A DNA stretch of 64,000 bases, from contig NZ_JACHLM010000001.1 in NCBI RefSeq assembly GCF_014207965.1, positions 744,001-808,000 on the forward strand, given 5' to 3'. Below the pieces are notes generated by a model. That model ran no database searches. It was given only the letters and a program-made list of their open reading frames with translations, and was not told the DNA's origin. Below, piece by piece: positions 43,570-52,987 of the stretch; positions within the stretch are counted from its first letter, which is position 1; the number at the start of each line of letters is the position of its first letter. Source of the stretch: Brevundimonas bullata. Its GTDB lineage: Bacteria; Pseudomonadota; Alphaproteobacteria; Caulobacterales; Caulobacteraceae. The position numbers and the translations under genes are program-made.

Positions 43570-44676
43570 TCACGCGGGCTCCGTCAGCAGGGCCGAGAAG
43601 GCGGTCATCAGGTGGTAGAGGGTCGAGGCGGGGACGGACGTGTCCAGTGCGCGGGCCTCGGCGTCGTAGCTGTCGATCCACAGACCGGGCGTTGCGGTCG
43701 CCAGATGGGTGGCGAAGACGCCGTCGAGCAGACCCAGAGCGCGGGCCGTGTCGCCGCGCAGGGCCAGGGTGCGCAGGGCTTCGGTCTGAGCCCACAGACG
43801 GCGGCCCCCGTCGCGGACCACGCCGATGCGGTCGACCTCGCGGACCATCATGCCCTGGGCGTCGAAGCCGTTGGTCAGGGCCGAGGCGAACAGGGCCTGG
43901 GCCGGTCGCTCATGGCCGTCGAGGCCGAGGCGGCGGGCCTGATCCAGCAGCCAGATCCATTCCATGTGATGACCGGGCTCGATGACCTGTCCCGCGCCGC
44001 CGGGGGCTATCGCCCAGTCGGCGGTGAAGAACTCGCCCAGCATAAGGTGTTCGCGGTCGAAGAAGCGGGTGGCGAACAGGTCCAGCATGCGCCGCGCCGC
44101 CGCCTCGAAGGCGGGGTCGGGGGCGATCGCCTGCCAGGCCAGCAGGGCCTCCAGCATGTGCATGTGCGGGTTCTGGCGGCGGGGCAGGACGGGGGGGAGG
44201 GCTTCCTGCCAGCCGCCGTGGACCGGGTCGGCCATTCGGCCCTCGACGGCGGCGAGCGTCGACAGGGCCAGGGGCAGGGCGCGCTCGTCCTTCAGCACGC
44301 GATGGGCGGCGGCCAGGGCGAACAGGACGAAGGCCAGGTCGTAGAGGTCGGGCGTGGCGTCGATGACAGCGCCCGCGTTGTCCGTCGCGCGCACCCACAG
44401 GGCGTCGGGACGATGGTTGTCGCGGATCAGGGCGTCCAGCCCGAGGCGGGCGATCGCTTCGCCTTCGGTCCAGCCGAGCGCTGCGGCTTCGGCGAAGACA
44501 TAGACCTGACGCGCCTGGACCCGCGTGCGCCGGGGGACGTTCGTGAGGGGGCGGCCGTCGAAGTCCAGCGCCTCGAAGAAGCGTCCCTCGGCGTCGATCC
44601 CGGCCCGCGCCCACAGCGGCAGGGCCTGGCGGAACAGCCAGTCGCGGACCCGGTTCTGTGCGGACGAGAGCGTCAT
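43570..44676 (-). CDS. AGE-family epimerase/isomerase (N-acylglucosamine 2-epimerase type)
   Basis: 368 residues, an (alpha/alpha)6 barrel. Typical blocks: RTRVQARQVYVFAEAAALGW, RRQNPHMHMLEALLAW, VIEPGHHMEWIWLLDQARRLG, LWAQTEALRTLAL. The family includes N-acylglucosamine epimerases and mannose isomerases; which applies cannot be told. Its operon partner GmhB suggests a role in sugar-phosphate supply for surface glycans. Confidence 0.85.
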   Translation of the reverse strand: MTLSSAQNRVRDWLFRQALPLWARAGIDAEGRFFEALDFDGRPLTNVPRRTRVQARQVYVFAEAAALGWTEGEAIARLGLDALIRDNHRPDALWVRATDNAGAVIDATPDLYDLAFVLFALAAAHRVLKDERALPLALSTLAAVEGRMADPVHGGWQEALPPVLPRRQNPHMHMLEALLAWQAIAPDPAFEAAARRMLDLFATRFFDREHLMLGEFFTADWAIAPGGAGQVIEPGHHMEWIWLLDQARRLGLDGHERPAQALFASALTNGFDAQGMMVREVDRIGVVRDGGRRLWAQTEALRTLALRGDTARALGLLDGVFATHLATATPGLWIDSYDAEARALDTSVPASTLYHLMTAFSALLTEPA

Positions 44677-44876
44677 GATCCCTCGGGCTTAGGCAGGGTC
44701 GCCCGCTTTGCCAAGTCTGGCCTTCGTTGCAACCGGCAACGCGAAGTGACTCTCGCGGGTTTGTGGAGAGGCCCCGGGCTTTGGTAGGAGGCGCTCAAGA
44801 TAGTTGATCCGCCTTCGCGCCCGCGCGCCGAACCCGAGTTCCGCCTGCGCGGCCCCCACCGAGAGAGCGACCCTTC

Positions 44877-46037
44877 ATGACCATTCCCTTCATCGACCTT
44901 CAGGCCCAGCGCCTTCGCCTCGGCGGCAAGATCGAGGCCGCCGTTCAGGAAGCCGTCGTCGGCGGCGCCTGGGTCATGGGCCCGCAGGTGCGTCAGTTCG
45001 AGGCCGACCTGGCCGCCTTTGGTCAGGCCAAGCACGCCCTGGGCTGCGCCAACGGCACCGACGCCCTGGCCCTGCCGCTGATGGCCTGGGGCGTGGGGCG
45101 CGGCGACGCCGTCTTCGTGCCCAGCTTCACCTTCGCCGCCACCGCCGAGGTGGTGCCGTGGTTCGACGCCGAGCCGGTCTTCATCGATGTCGATGCTACG
45201 ACCTACAACATCGACCCGGCCCATCTGGAGGCGGCCATCGAGGCGACGCTGAAGGAAGGCCGTCTGAAGCCGCGCGTGGTCATCGCCGTCGACCTGTTCG
45301 GCCAGCCCGCCGACTATCCGGCCATCAAGGCCATCTGCGACAAATATGGCCTGAAGCTGATCTCGGATTCGGCGCAGGGCTTCGGCTGCACCATCGACGG
45401 CGAGCACCCGCTGAAGTGGGCCGACATCACCACCACCAGCTTCTTCCCGGCCAAGCCGCTGGGCTGCTACGGCGACGGCGGGGCGGTGCTGACCAATGAC
45501 GACGACCTGGCCCAGCTGATCGATTCCATCCGCGTGCACGGCAAGGCGGTGGCGATCGACCTGAAGGACAAGACCTTCGACCACGACCCCAAATACCTGA
45601 ACATGCGCATCGGCCTGAACAGCCGTCTGGACACCATCCAGGCCGCTGTCCTGATCGAGAAGCTGAAGGTCTTCGGACAGGAGATCGAGTGGCGCAACGC
45701 CGCCGCCGCCCGCTACAACGAGGGTCTGCGCCCCCACGTCGCCGCCGTGCCGGACGTGCCGGCGGGCAACATCTCGAACTGGGCGCAGTACACCATCGAG
45801 CACGAGGACCGCGACGGTCTGGCCGCGCACCTCAAGGCCGAAGGCATCCCCACGGCGGTCTATTACCCGATCCCGCTGCACCTGCAGCCCGCCTACGCCC
45901 ACTATCCGCGCGGCCCGCAGGGCCTGCCGGTGACCGAGCGCCTGATGGAGCGCGTCATCAGCCTGCCGATGCACTCGGACCTGGATGAGGCGACGCAAGC
46001 CCGCATCATCGCCGCCGTCGCCAGCTTCAAGGCCTGA
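44877..46037 (+). CDS. DegT/DnrJ/EryC1-family PLP aminotransferase (nucleotide-sugar)
   Basis: 386 residues. IPFIDLQAQ start, GCANGTDALALPLMAWGV, VDLFGQPADYPAIKAIC, SDSAQGFGCTIDGEHPLKWADITTTSFFPAKPLGCYGDGGA with the PLP lysine, and LNSRLDTIQAAVL. Aminates a keto-sugar nucleotide for glycan synthesis; resembles WbpE-type enzymes. The next gene is a MocA-like dehydrogenase that could supply the keto-sugar, as WbpB does for WbpE. Five bases separate the two genes. Confidence 0.9.
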   Translation: MTIPFIDLQAQRLRLGGKIEAAVQEAVVGGAWVMGPQVRQFEADLAAFGQAKHALGCANGTDALALPLMAWGVGRGDAVFVPSFTFAATAEVVPWFDAEPVFIDVDATTYNIDPAHLEAAIEATLKEGRLKPRVVIAVDLFGQPADYPAIKAICDKYGLKLISDSAQGFGCTIDGEHPLKWADITTTSFFPAKPLGCYGDGGAVLTNDDDLAQLIDSIRVHGKAVAIDLKDKTFDHDPKYLNMRIGLNSRLDTIQAAVLIEKLKVFGQEIEWRNAAAARYNEGLRPHVAAVPDVPAGNISNWAQYTIEHEDRDGLAAHLKAEGIPTAVYYPIPLHLQPAYAHYPRGPQGLPVTERLMERVISLPMHSDLDEATQARIIAAVASFKA

Positions 46038-46042
46038 TCCGC

Positions 46043-46975
46043 ATGACCCAGCAGACCCCCCTCAAGATCGGCGTCGCCGGCGCCGGCGTCATGGGCCGCA
46101 ACCACGCCCGCGTCCTGTCCGAACTGCGCGACGTCGAGTTGACGACCATCTTCGATCCCGACGCCGTGACGGCCGAGGGCGTGGCCGCCGCCTATGGCGC
46201 GACCGCCGTGACCACGGCGCAGGCCTTTGTCGCCGCCGGTCTGGACGCCGCGGTCATCGCCACCCCGAACCGCTTCCACGCCGAGCTGGGCGTGGCCCTG
46301 CTGAAGGCGGGCGTCCATGTCCTGGTCGAGAAGCCCATCGCCGCCACGACCGCCGACGCCCAAGCCATGATCGACGCGGCCAAGGCCAACAACCGCGTCC
46401 TGATGGTCGGCCATGTCGAGCGCTTCAATCCGGCGGTGGACACGGTCAAGCGCGCCATCGACGGCGATGAGATCATCTCTATCCAGATCACCCGCGTCGG
46501 CCCCTTCCCGCCGCGCATGGGCGAGGTCGGGGTGGTCATCGACCTGGCGGTGCACGACATCGACATCATCCGCCACCTGACGGGGTCGGAAGTGGTGGAG
46601 GTCCAGTCACTGCTGGGTCACGCCCATGCATCCCGCGAAGACTCGGCCCTGCTGCAGTTCCGCATGGCCAGTGACGTGATCGCCCACATCACCACCAACT
46701 GGGTCACGCCCTACAAGACCCGCACGCTGCAGGTCGCCACCAAGAACCGCTTCATCGTCGCCGACCTGATCACCCGCCAGGTGACCGAGTATTTCGGCCA
46801 GCAGCCGGACGGCTCCTATTCGACGCGGATGCTCAACTCCTGGCCCGCCGAACCGCTGAAGAAGGAACACGAGGCCTTCGTCCACGCCATCCGCACCGGC
46901 GAGACGGCGGCGGTCTCGGGCGAGGACGGTCTGCGCAATCTGGAAGTCGCCCTGCGCTGCCTGGGCGAGTCCTAG
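46043..46975 (+). CDS. Gfo/Idh/MocA-family NAD(P)-dependent sugar dehydrogenase
   Basis: 310 residues. Rossmann motif IGVAGAGVMGRNHARVLSEL, GVHVLVEKPIAATTADAQAMI with the EKP motif, VGHVERFNPAV, and VIDLAVHDIDIIRHLTG. Sits directly after the aminotransferase gene; together they could oxidise and aminate a nucleotide sugar. Its stop shares the CTAG tetranucleotide with the stop of the convergent histidine kinase gene. Confidence 0.9.
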   Translation: MTQQTPLKIGVAGAGVMGRNHARVLSELRDVELTTIFDPDAVTAEGVAAAYGATAVTTAQAFVAAGLDAAVIATPNRFHAELGVALLKAGVHVLVEKPIAATTADAQAMIDAAKANNRVLMVGHVERFNPAVDTVKRAIDGDEIISIQITRVGPFPPRMGEVGVVIDLAVHDIDIIRHLTGSEVVEVQSLLGHAHASREDSALLQFRMASDVIAHITTNWVTPYKTRTLQVATKNRFIVADLITRQVTEYFGQQPDGSYSTRMLNSWPAEPLKKEHEAFVHAIRTGETAAVSGEDGLRNLEVALRCLGES

Positions 46976-48645
46976 GCGGTCGGCGCGCCGCCGGGCCTGA
47001 ATTCCAGGCGGCAATGCAGACGGCCCTGGGCGTAGTCCATGCTCGCCTTTCCTCTCAGGGTGCCGCGCACGCTGGTGTCGATCAGGCGTGAGCCGAAGCC
47101 GGACTGGGTCGGGGCGGAGACCGTGGGGCCGCCGTGTTCGATCCAGTCGAGCACGACCAGGCCGTCGTCGCTGACGCCGCTCCAGGTTACGTCCACCTGG
47201 CCGCCGGCGCCGTCCGGATTGCTGAGCGCGCCGTACTTGGCGGCGTTGGTGACCAGTTCGTGCAGGATCAGGCCCATGGACAGGGCCTGTTCGGCCTCCA
47301 GAGTCACCTCGGGCCCCTGCATCCGCAACTGATCCTCGGCGTAGGGACGGAACTCCTGCAGCACCAGATCGCGCAGGCGGGCGCGCTCCCAGCCGTTGGC
47401 GGTCAGCAGGTTGTGGGTGTCGGACAGGGCGATCAGCCGCGCCTCGAACAGACGCATGAAGTCCGCGACGCTGGACGAGCGCCGCGCCGTCAGGGCGGCG
47501 ATCGACTGGATGGTGGCCAGGGTGTTCTTCACCCGGTGGTTCAGCTCGTTGATCAGCAGGCGCTGGCGGTGCTCGCTGGCGGCCAGGGCGGCGAAGGCCT
47601 GATGCCGGTCGGTGACGTCGATGATGACCCCGGCCAGCTTGATCGGCTTGCCCGACCGCGAGCGGATCAGCCGCCCGCGCACCTGCAGCCAGCGGCCGCT
47701 GTCGCGGATCTGATATTCGGCGGCGTAATCGCCGTCGCCCTTCAGGGCGCGCTCCAGGGTCTGGGTGCGCCGGACCATGTCCTCGGGCTTCAGCTTGCGG
47801 GCCAGGTCTCGGGCGTCGAAGGGCTCGCCGCGGGCCAGGCCGAGATATTTGCGCGCGCGGCCGGACAGCCACAGGTTTTGCCCCGGCAAGGCCAGCTCCC
47901 AGTAGCCGACCCCGCCCGCGTCGATGATCGAGATCAGCTTGTCGCGCTGGTCCACCATGGCGACCGCCAGGGCCAGAAACAGGATCAGGACGGTCACCCC
48001 GGCGACGGCGACGGCCAGCATCAGCGGCGGGGCCCCGGTCGGATCCAGCGTGCCGGCGGTCTGGATCGGCGTGACGGTCAACGCCGCCATGGCCACGTGA
48101 TGCATGCCGACCACGGCCAGTCCCAGGACCAGGGCCGCCGTCAGACGCCACGAGGGCGAGCGGTCCTGATTGACCGCGAACAGGGCGGCGATCGAGGCGA
48201 ACAGGGCGACCGCCGCCGACGCGAGCACCAGCCCGGGGGCATAGGTCAGGCTTGACGAGGTCTTCAGCGCGGCCATGCCAACATAGTGCATGGCGCAGAT
48301 CCCCAGGCCCATGACCAGGCCGGCCAGGATCAGGCGACGGCGGCTTGTCCGTCCGGCGGCTATCAGGAAGGCGAGGCTGGATCCGGCCGCCGCGAGCAGG
48401 AAGGAGACGAGGGTCAGGATCAGGTCATAGTGAACCGGCGCGCCCGGGTCGAACCCCAGCATGGCGATGAAATGCATCGACCATATGCCGCCGCCCATGG
48501 CCGTCGCCGCCGTGGCCAGCCAGGCCAGACGCGCGCCGCCCTGATGGGACCGCACCTGCTGGAACAGGTCCAGCGCCGTCCAGGCCGCGAAGACGGCCAC
48601 CAGGAAGGACAGGCCGTCGAAGATGGAAACGACGTGTAGATGCAC
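46972..48645 (-). CDS. MHYT-domain sensor histidine kinase of the HWE family
   Basis: 557 residues from a GTG start. N-terminal seven-helix MHYT domain (about 1-225) with MHFIAML, MHYVGMAA and MHHVAMAA motifs that may bind copper and sense gases; a PAS domain (about 230-345); then an HWE/HisKA_2-type kinase with LLINELNHRVKNTLATIQSIA (phosphorylated His), LSMGLILHELVTNAAKYGALS and the DWIEHGG motif. No partner response regulator is adjacent, so the output is unknown; HWE kinases often act in the general stress response. Confidence 0.9.
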   Translation of the reverse strand: MHLHVVSIFDGLSFLVAVFAAWTALDLFQQVRSHQGGARLAWLATAATAMGGGIWSMHFIAMLGFDPGAPVHYDLILTLVSFLLAAAGSSLAFLIAAGRTSRRRLILAGLVMGLGICAMHYVGMAALKTSSSLTYAPGLVLASAAVALFASIAALFAVNQDRSPSWRLTAALVLGLAVVGMHHVAMAALTVTPIQTAGTLDPTGAPPLMLAVAVAGVTVLILFLALAVAMVDQRDKLISIIDAGGVGYWELALPGQNLWLSGRARKYLGLARGEPFDARDLARKLKPEDMVRRTQTLERALKGDGDYAAEYQIRDSGRWLQVRGRLIRSRSGKPIKLAGVIIDVTDRHQAFAALAASEHRQRLLINELNHRVKNTLATIQSIAALTARRSSSVADFMRLFEARLIALSDTHNLLTANGWERARLRDLVLQEFRPYAEDQLRMQGPEVTLEAEQALSMGLILHELVTNAAKYGALSNPDGAGGQVDVTWSGVSDDGLVVLDWIEHGGPTVSAPTQSGFGSRLIDTSVRGTLRGKASMDYAQGRLHCRLEFRPGGAPTA

Positions 48646-48736
48646 TGTCCAGCCTCCCTCGATCTGACCGTGCGCGGAGTAGGGTTACTGGAGCGCCGTT
48701 ATCCTGTTCTTGTCCAGCACCGGAAACGGGTGAGGT

Positions 48737-49204
48737 TCAGGCCTTCACCATCTGCATGCCCAGCCATTCGGCGATCAGGGCGGGCTTGTCGGCGCCTTCG
48801 ATCTCGACGGTGAGTTCATGCTTGAGCAGCCAGCGGGTCACGCCGTCCTGGGCGCCCTTGTCCTCGGCGGACAGCAATCTGAAGCGGCCCCGGATCCTTG
48901 ACCCGGCCGGGACAGGCGCGAGGAAGCGCAGTTTGTCGAAGCCGTAGTTGACCCCCATGATTACGCCGTCCAGCGGGGCGACGGCGTCATAGCTCATGGC
49001 CGAGGCCAGGCTGAGGGTCAGGAAGCCATGGGCGATGGTCCCGCCGAAGGGGGTGTGTTTGGCCGCCTCGGGATCGACGTGGATGAACTGTTCGTCCTCG
49101 GTGATGCGGGCGAAGGCGTCGATGCGGGCCTGATCGACGGTGATCCAGCGGCTGACGCCGACCTCCTGGCCGATCAGGGATGGCAGATCGTTCGGTTTCG
49201 TCAT
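48737..49204 (-). CDS. MaoC-family hot-dog dehydratase
   Basis: 155 residues. GVSRWITVDQARIDAFARITEDEQFIHVDPEAAKHTPFGGTIAHGFLTLSLASAM is the hydratase-2 motif of MaoC/R-enoyl-CoA hydratases (Asp and His catalytic). Substrate unspecific; likely acts on an acyl-CoA. Stands alone between the histidine kinase and the threonine-dehydratase-like gene. Confidence 0.9.
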   Translation of the reverse strand: MTKPNDLPSLIGQEVGVSRWITVDQARIDAFARITEDEQFIHVDPEAAKHTPFGGTIAHGFLTLSLASAMSYDAVAPLDGVIMGVNYGFDKLRFLAPVPAGSRIRGRFRLLSAEDKGAQDGVTRWLLKHELTVEIEGADKPALIAEWLGMQMVKA

Positions 49205-49270
49205 CGGACCCCTCCGTTAGACGCAACCTTGACTGCGTCGCGGGCGGACGCAAGGGGGCCCTCCCTCGCC

Positions 49271-49370
49271 GTCATCCCGGACAGCCTGAAAGGCTGAGCC
49301 GGGACCGCCGTACGCGCGGACGGCGGCGTCATGGGCGGTCCCGGATCGCCCTGCGGGCGTCCGGGATGAC
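49271..49370. repeat. Composite palindromic element, family 2
   Basis: GTCATCCCGGACAGCCTGAA at the left, GGACCGCC / GGCGGTCC in the middle, and GTCCGGGATGAC at the right; outer arms are complementary. Fills the gap before the convergent end of the dehydratase gene. Confidence 0.75.
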
Positions 49371-49375
49371 GGCCG

Positions 49376-50350
49376 CTATGCGGGGAAGCGGCCTTCGATG
49401 ATGGCGCTGAACAGGCCCGGATCGACGTTGCCGCCCGACAGGACGATCCCGGTGGTCAGGGCTTTCGCCGCGACCTTGCCGGACAGCAGGGCCGCCAGAG
49501 ACACGGCGCCGCCCGGCTCGATCACCAGCTTGAGCCAGCGGAAGGCGAAGCGCATGGCCTCGGCCACCTCGGCGTCGGTGACGGTCGCGGCGCCCGCCAG
49601 ACGCCGGTTGATCGGCCAGGTCAGTTCGCCCGGCAGGGGCGCCATCAGGGCGTCGCAGATCGACGGGGCGCCTGGCGGATGCGCGGTCCGTTCGCCCGCC
49701 TCCAGCGAGCGGCGGGTGTCGTCAAAGGCTTCGGGTTCGACGACGATGACGCGGGTCTCGGGGCTCTGCTCGGCCATGACCAGGTTGAGCCCGGCGATCA
49801 GGCCGCCGCCCGAGGCGCCGCACAGCAGCTGGTCCATGGGGGCGTCCGTCTGCTCCAGCATCTCCAGCCCGACCGTGCCCTGGCCCTCGATGATGAAGGG
49901 GTCGTCGAAGGGCGGGACCAGGACGGAGCCGCGCTCGGCCGCGATCTCGGCGCCGATGGCCTCGCGGCTCTCGCTCCAGCGGTCGTAGAAGCGCACCTCG
50001 CCGCCGAAGGCGCGCACGCCCTCGACCTTCACCGTGGGGCTGTCCGACGGCATGACGATCAGGGCGCGGGTCCCGATGGCCTGCGCCGCCGCCGCGACGC
50101 CCTGGGCGTGGTTGCCTGAGGAGTAGGCCACGACGCCGCGCGTCTTTTCCTCAGTCGTCAGCCGGCTGATGCGGTTATAGGCCCCGCGAAACTTGAAGGC
50201 CCCCGCCACCTGCAGCGTCTCGGCCTTCATCAGCACCCGGCCGCCGATGGCTTCGTTCAGGGCCGGATGCTCGATCAGCGGCGTGCGCACGGCGGCGGGG
50301 GCGATCTGGCGGGCGGCGTCGAGGACGCCGGAGAAGGAGGGCGTGTGCAT
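49376..50350 (-). CDS. Threonine dehydratase / serine racemase-family PLP enzyme
   Basis: 324 residues. PLP lysine in VAGAFKFRGAYNRISRL, SSGNHAQGVAAAA, CGASGGGLIAGLNL (phosphate loop), and VLSGGNVD at the C-terminus. Lacks a regulatory ACT domain, so it is a catabolic-type threonine or hydroxyaspartate dehydratase, or a serine racemase. ATG 50350 chosen because the family starts near PSFSGVLDAARQI; the longer in-frame start at 50401 would overlap glpK. Confidence 0.9.
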   Translation of the reverse strand: MHTPSFSGVLDAARQIAPAAVRTPLIEHPALNEAIGGRVLMKAETLQVAGAFKFRGAYNRISRLTTEEKTRGVVAYSSGNHAQGVAAAAQAIGTRALIVMPSDSPTVKVEGVRAFGGEVRFYDRWSESREAIGAEIAAERGSVLVPPFDDPFIIEGQGTVGLEMLEQTDAPMDQLLCGASGGGLIAGLNLVMAEQSPETRVIVVEPEAFDDTRRSLEAGERTAHPPGAPSICDALMAPLPGELTWPINRRLAGAATVTDAEVAEAMRFAFRWLKLVIEPGGAVSLAALLSGKVAAKALTTGIVLSGGNVDPGLFSAIIEGRFPA

Positions 50351-50395
50351 GAGTTTACTCTTACGTGCAGGCGCAGGCTCTGCATAACTCTCCTC

Positions 50396-51904
50396 ATGCA
50401 AGCGAACATGATCCTCGCCATCGACCAGGGCACCACCTCGACGCGGGCCATCGCCTTCGAGGTGTCGCCGTCCGGTTCATTCAGCGCCGTCGCCGTCAGC
50501 CAAATTGAGTTGGCGCAGCACTTCCCGCGCTCGGGCTGGGTCGAGCATGACGCGGCCGAGATCTGGCGCGCCACCTTGCAGACCTGTCGCGAGGTGGTGC
50601 GCAAGGCGGGCGGCGTGGACCGCTTCGCCGCCGTGGGCATCACCAACCAACGCGAGACCTCGGTCATCTGGGACGCCGCGACCGGCGAGCCGCTGCACCG
50701 GGCCATCGTCTGGCAGGACCGGCGCACGTCGGACGTGACCACGCGGCTGGCGGCCGAGGGGCATGAGGCCAGGGTCCAGGCGGCGACCGGCCTGATCCTC
50801 GACCCCTATTTCTCGGCCTCGAAATACGCCTGGCTGCTGGACGCCGTGCCGGGGGCGCGCGAACGGGCGGCGAAGGGCGAGGTCAAGCTGGGCACCATCG
50901 ACGCCTGGCTGATCTGGAAGCTGACGGGCGGGCAGAGCCACGTCACCGACGCCACCAACGCCAGCCGCACCAGCCTGATGGACCTGGCGACGCTGCAATG
51001 GCGCGAGGAGCTTTGCGACCTGTTCAATGTGCCCATGAAGGCTCTGCCCGAGATCCGGGGCTGCGCCGATCATCTGGGCGACTGCGACGCCAGCCTGTTC
51101 GGGCGGGCCCTGCCGATCCATGGCGCGGCGGGGGATCAGCAGGCGGCCCTGGTCGGCCACGGGGCGCTGCGGGCAGGGGACGCCAAGATCACCTACGGCA
51201 CCGGGGCCTTTCTGGTCGCCAACGTCGGGCATCAGCCGGTGGCCTCGACCTCGCGACTGCTGCGGACCCTGGGCTACGCCGCTGATGGTCAGGTCGCCTA
51301 TGCTCTGGAGGGGTCGATCTTCTCGGCCGGATCGGCGATCCAGTGGCTGCGCGACGGACTGAAGGTGATCTCGGATTCGCGCCAGTCCGAGGCCATGGCT
51401 CAGACTTTGAAGGACAACGGCGGGGTCTATCTGGTGCCCGGCTTCACTGGTCTGGGCGCGCCCTGGTGGCAGCCGGAGGCGCGGGGCACGGTCATCGGCC
51501 TGACCCGCGACAGCGGCCCGGCCCACTTCGTCCGCGCGGCGCTGGAGAGCCTGGCCTATCAGACCCGCGACCTGCTCGACGCCCTGAAGACGGACGGGGC
51601 GCCGCCGCTGACGCGGCTCAAGGTCGACGGCGGCGTCACGGCCAACGCCTTCGCCATGCAGTTCATCGCCGACATCTGCGAGGTCGAGGTCGAACGCCCC
51701 GCCTTCCAGGAGATGACGGCCATGGGGGCGGCGCGGCTGGCGGCCTTCGGCGTCGGCCTGACGGGCGAGCTGTGGACTGCGCCGCTTGAGGCCCCCGCCG
51801 TCTGGCGTCCGCGCATGGGCGAGGCCGAGCGGGCGCGGCTGCTGAAGGGCTGGCGCGGGGCGGTGAAGGCCGCCATCATCGCCGCAGGGGGAGACGAACC
51901 ATGA
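50396..51904 (+). CDS. glpK: Glycerol kinase
   Basis: 502 residues. MILAIDQGTTSTRAIAFE, the FGGY signature regions VGITNQRETSVIWD and GDQQAALVGHGALRAGDAKITYGTGAF, and LKVDGGVTANAFAMQF. Phosphorylates glycerol to glycerol 3-phosphate. The ATG at 50396 could be replaced by one four codons later (50408). No glpF or glpD is nearby; instead its stop overlaps the start of an APH-like kinase (ATGA). Divergent from the dehydratase gene with about 45 bases between. Confidence 0.95.
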   Translation: MQANMILAIDQGTTSTRAIAFEVSPSGSFSAVAVSQIELAQHFPRSGWVEHDAAEIWRATLQTCREVVRKAGGVDRFAAVGITNQRETSVIWDAATGEPLHRAIVWQDRRTSDVTTRLAAEGHEARVQAATGLILDPYFSASKYAWLLDAVPGARERAAKGEVKLGTIDAWLIWKLTGGQSHVTDATNASRTSLMDLATLQWREELCDLFNVPMKALPEIRGCADHLGDCDASLFGRALPIHGAAGDQQAALVGHGALRAGDAKITYGTGAFLVANVGHQPVASTSRLLRTLGYAADGQVAYALEGSIFSAGSAIQWLRDGLKVISDSRQSEAMAQTLKDNGGVYLVPGFTGLGAPWWQPEARGTVIGLTRDSGPAHFVRAALESLAYQTRDLLDALKTDGAPPLTRLKVDGGVTANAFAMQFIADICEVEVERPAFQEMTAMGAARLAAFGVGLTGELWTAPLEAPAVWRPRMGEAERARLLKGWRGAVKAAIIAAGGDEP

Positions 51905-52974
51905 CCGATCAAATGGACGTCCAGTCCGCCTTTTCCGGCACGCGCGAGGTGGACGAGCGCTATCGTCTGGACGAGGGGGCGCTGGACGCCTGGCTGTCGG
52001 CCCATGTCGAGGGCTACGCCGGACCGCTGACCATCCGCCAGTTCAAGGGCGGTCAGTCCAACCCCACCTATGAGCTGACCACGCCGGAGCGGACCTATGT
52101 GCTGCGCCGCAAGCCGCCGGGGACCCTGCTGGCCAGCGCCCACGCCGTGGACCGCGAGTTCACCGTCATCTCGGCCCTGCATGCCCAAGGGTTTCCGGTC
52201 GCGCGACCCTATGCTCTGTGTACGGACGAAGGCGTCATCGGCTCGATCTTCTATGTCATGGACAAGGTCGAGGGCCGGGTCTTCTGGGACCTGAAGCTGC
52301 CGGGTCTGGCTCCCGCCGAGCGCCGCGCCATCTATGAGGCGCAGACGGATACGCTGGCGGCGCTGCACGCTTTTGATCCTGCCGCCATCGGCCTGTCGGA
52401 CTACGGCAGGCCGGGCAACTATTTCGCCCGCCAGGTCGGGCGGTGGACCAAGCAGTATCGGGCTTCGGAGATCGCGCCCATCCCGGCCATGGACCGGCTG
52501 ATCGCCTTCCTGCCCGACAGCCTGCCGCCGGAGGGGCCGACGCGGATCGTCCACGGCGACTTCCGCCTCGATAATATGATCCTTGATCCGGTCGAGGCGC
52601 GGGTGCGGGCGGTGCTGGACTGGGAGTTGTCGACGCTCGGCGATCCCATGGCCGACTTCTCCTATCTGCTGATCGCCTGGGTCATTCCGGCCAGCTTGAG
52701 GAACGGTCTGGCGGGGGCGGACCTGAAGGCCCTGGGCATTCCCTCGGTCGAGGAGACGGTCGAACGTTACGCCGAAAAGACCGGCACGGCGCCGCCGCAG
52801 AATCTGGACTGGCTGTTCGCCTACAACCTGTTCCGGCTGGCGGCCATCTGTCAGGGAATCGCCGGGCGGGTGCGCGACGGCACCGCCGCCAGCGCCCACG
52901 CCAAGACCATGGCGGCCCAGGTCGGCCCCCTGTCGGACGCGGCCTGGAGCTTCGCCCGGAAGGCCGGGGCGTGA
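51901..52974 (+). CDS. APH/ACAD11-like phosphotransferase
   Basis: 357 residues. Aminoglycoside-phosphotransferase-like kinase fold: FKGGQSNPTYELTTPERTYVLRRKPPG (ATP loop and lysine), IVHGDFRLDNMILDP (catalytic loop) and VLDWELSTLGDPMADFSYLL (metal Asp). This resembles the kinase half of ACAD11-type proteins that phosphorylate hydroxyacyl-CoAs, rather than a drug-resistance enzyme. Translationally coupled to glpK, which is an unusual partner. Confidence 0.87.
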   Translation: MTDQMDVQSAFSGTREVDERYRLDEGALDAWLSAHVEGYAGPLTIRQFKGGQSNPTYELTTPERTYVLRRKPPGTLLASAHAVDREFTVISALHAQGFPVARPYALCTDEGVIGSIFYVMDKVEGRVFWDLKLPGLAPAERRAIYEAQTDTLAALHAFDPAAIGLSDYGRPGNYFARQVGRWTKQYRASEIAPIPAMDRLIAFLPDSLPPEGPTRIVHGDFRLDNMILDPVEARVRAVLDWELSTLGDPMADFSYLLIAWVIPASLRNGLAGADLKALGIPSVEETVERYAEKTGTAPPQNLDWLFAYNLFRLAAICQGIAGRVRDGTAASAHAKTMAAQVGPLSDAAWSFARKAGA

Positions 52975-52987
52975 AGCTTTGCGATAA

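Noticed and set aside
51901..52974. Aminoglycoside resistance gene
   Set aside because: The kinase fold is shared but the sequence resembles ACAD11-like phosphotransferases and it is coupled to glpK; no reason to infer drug resistance.
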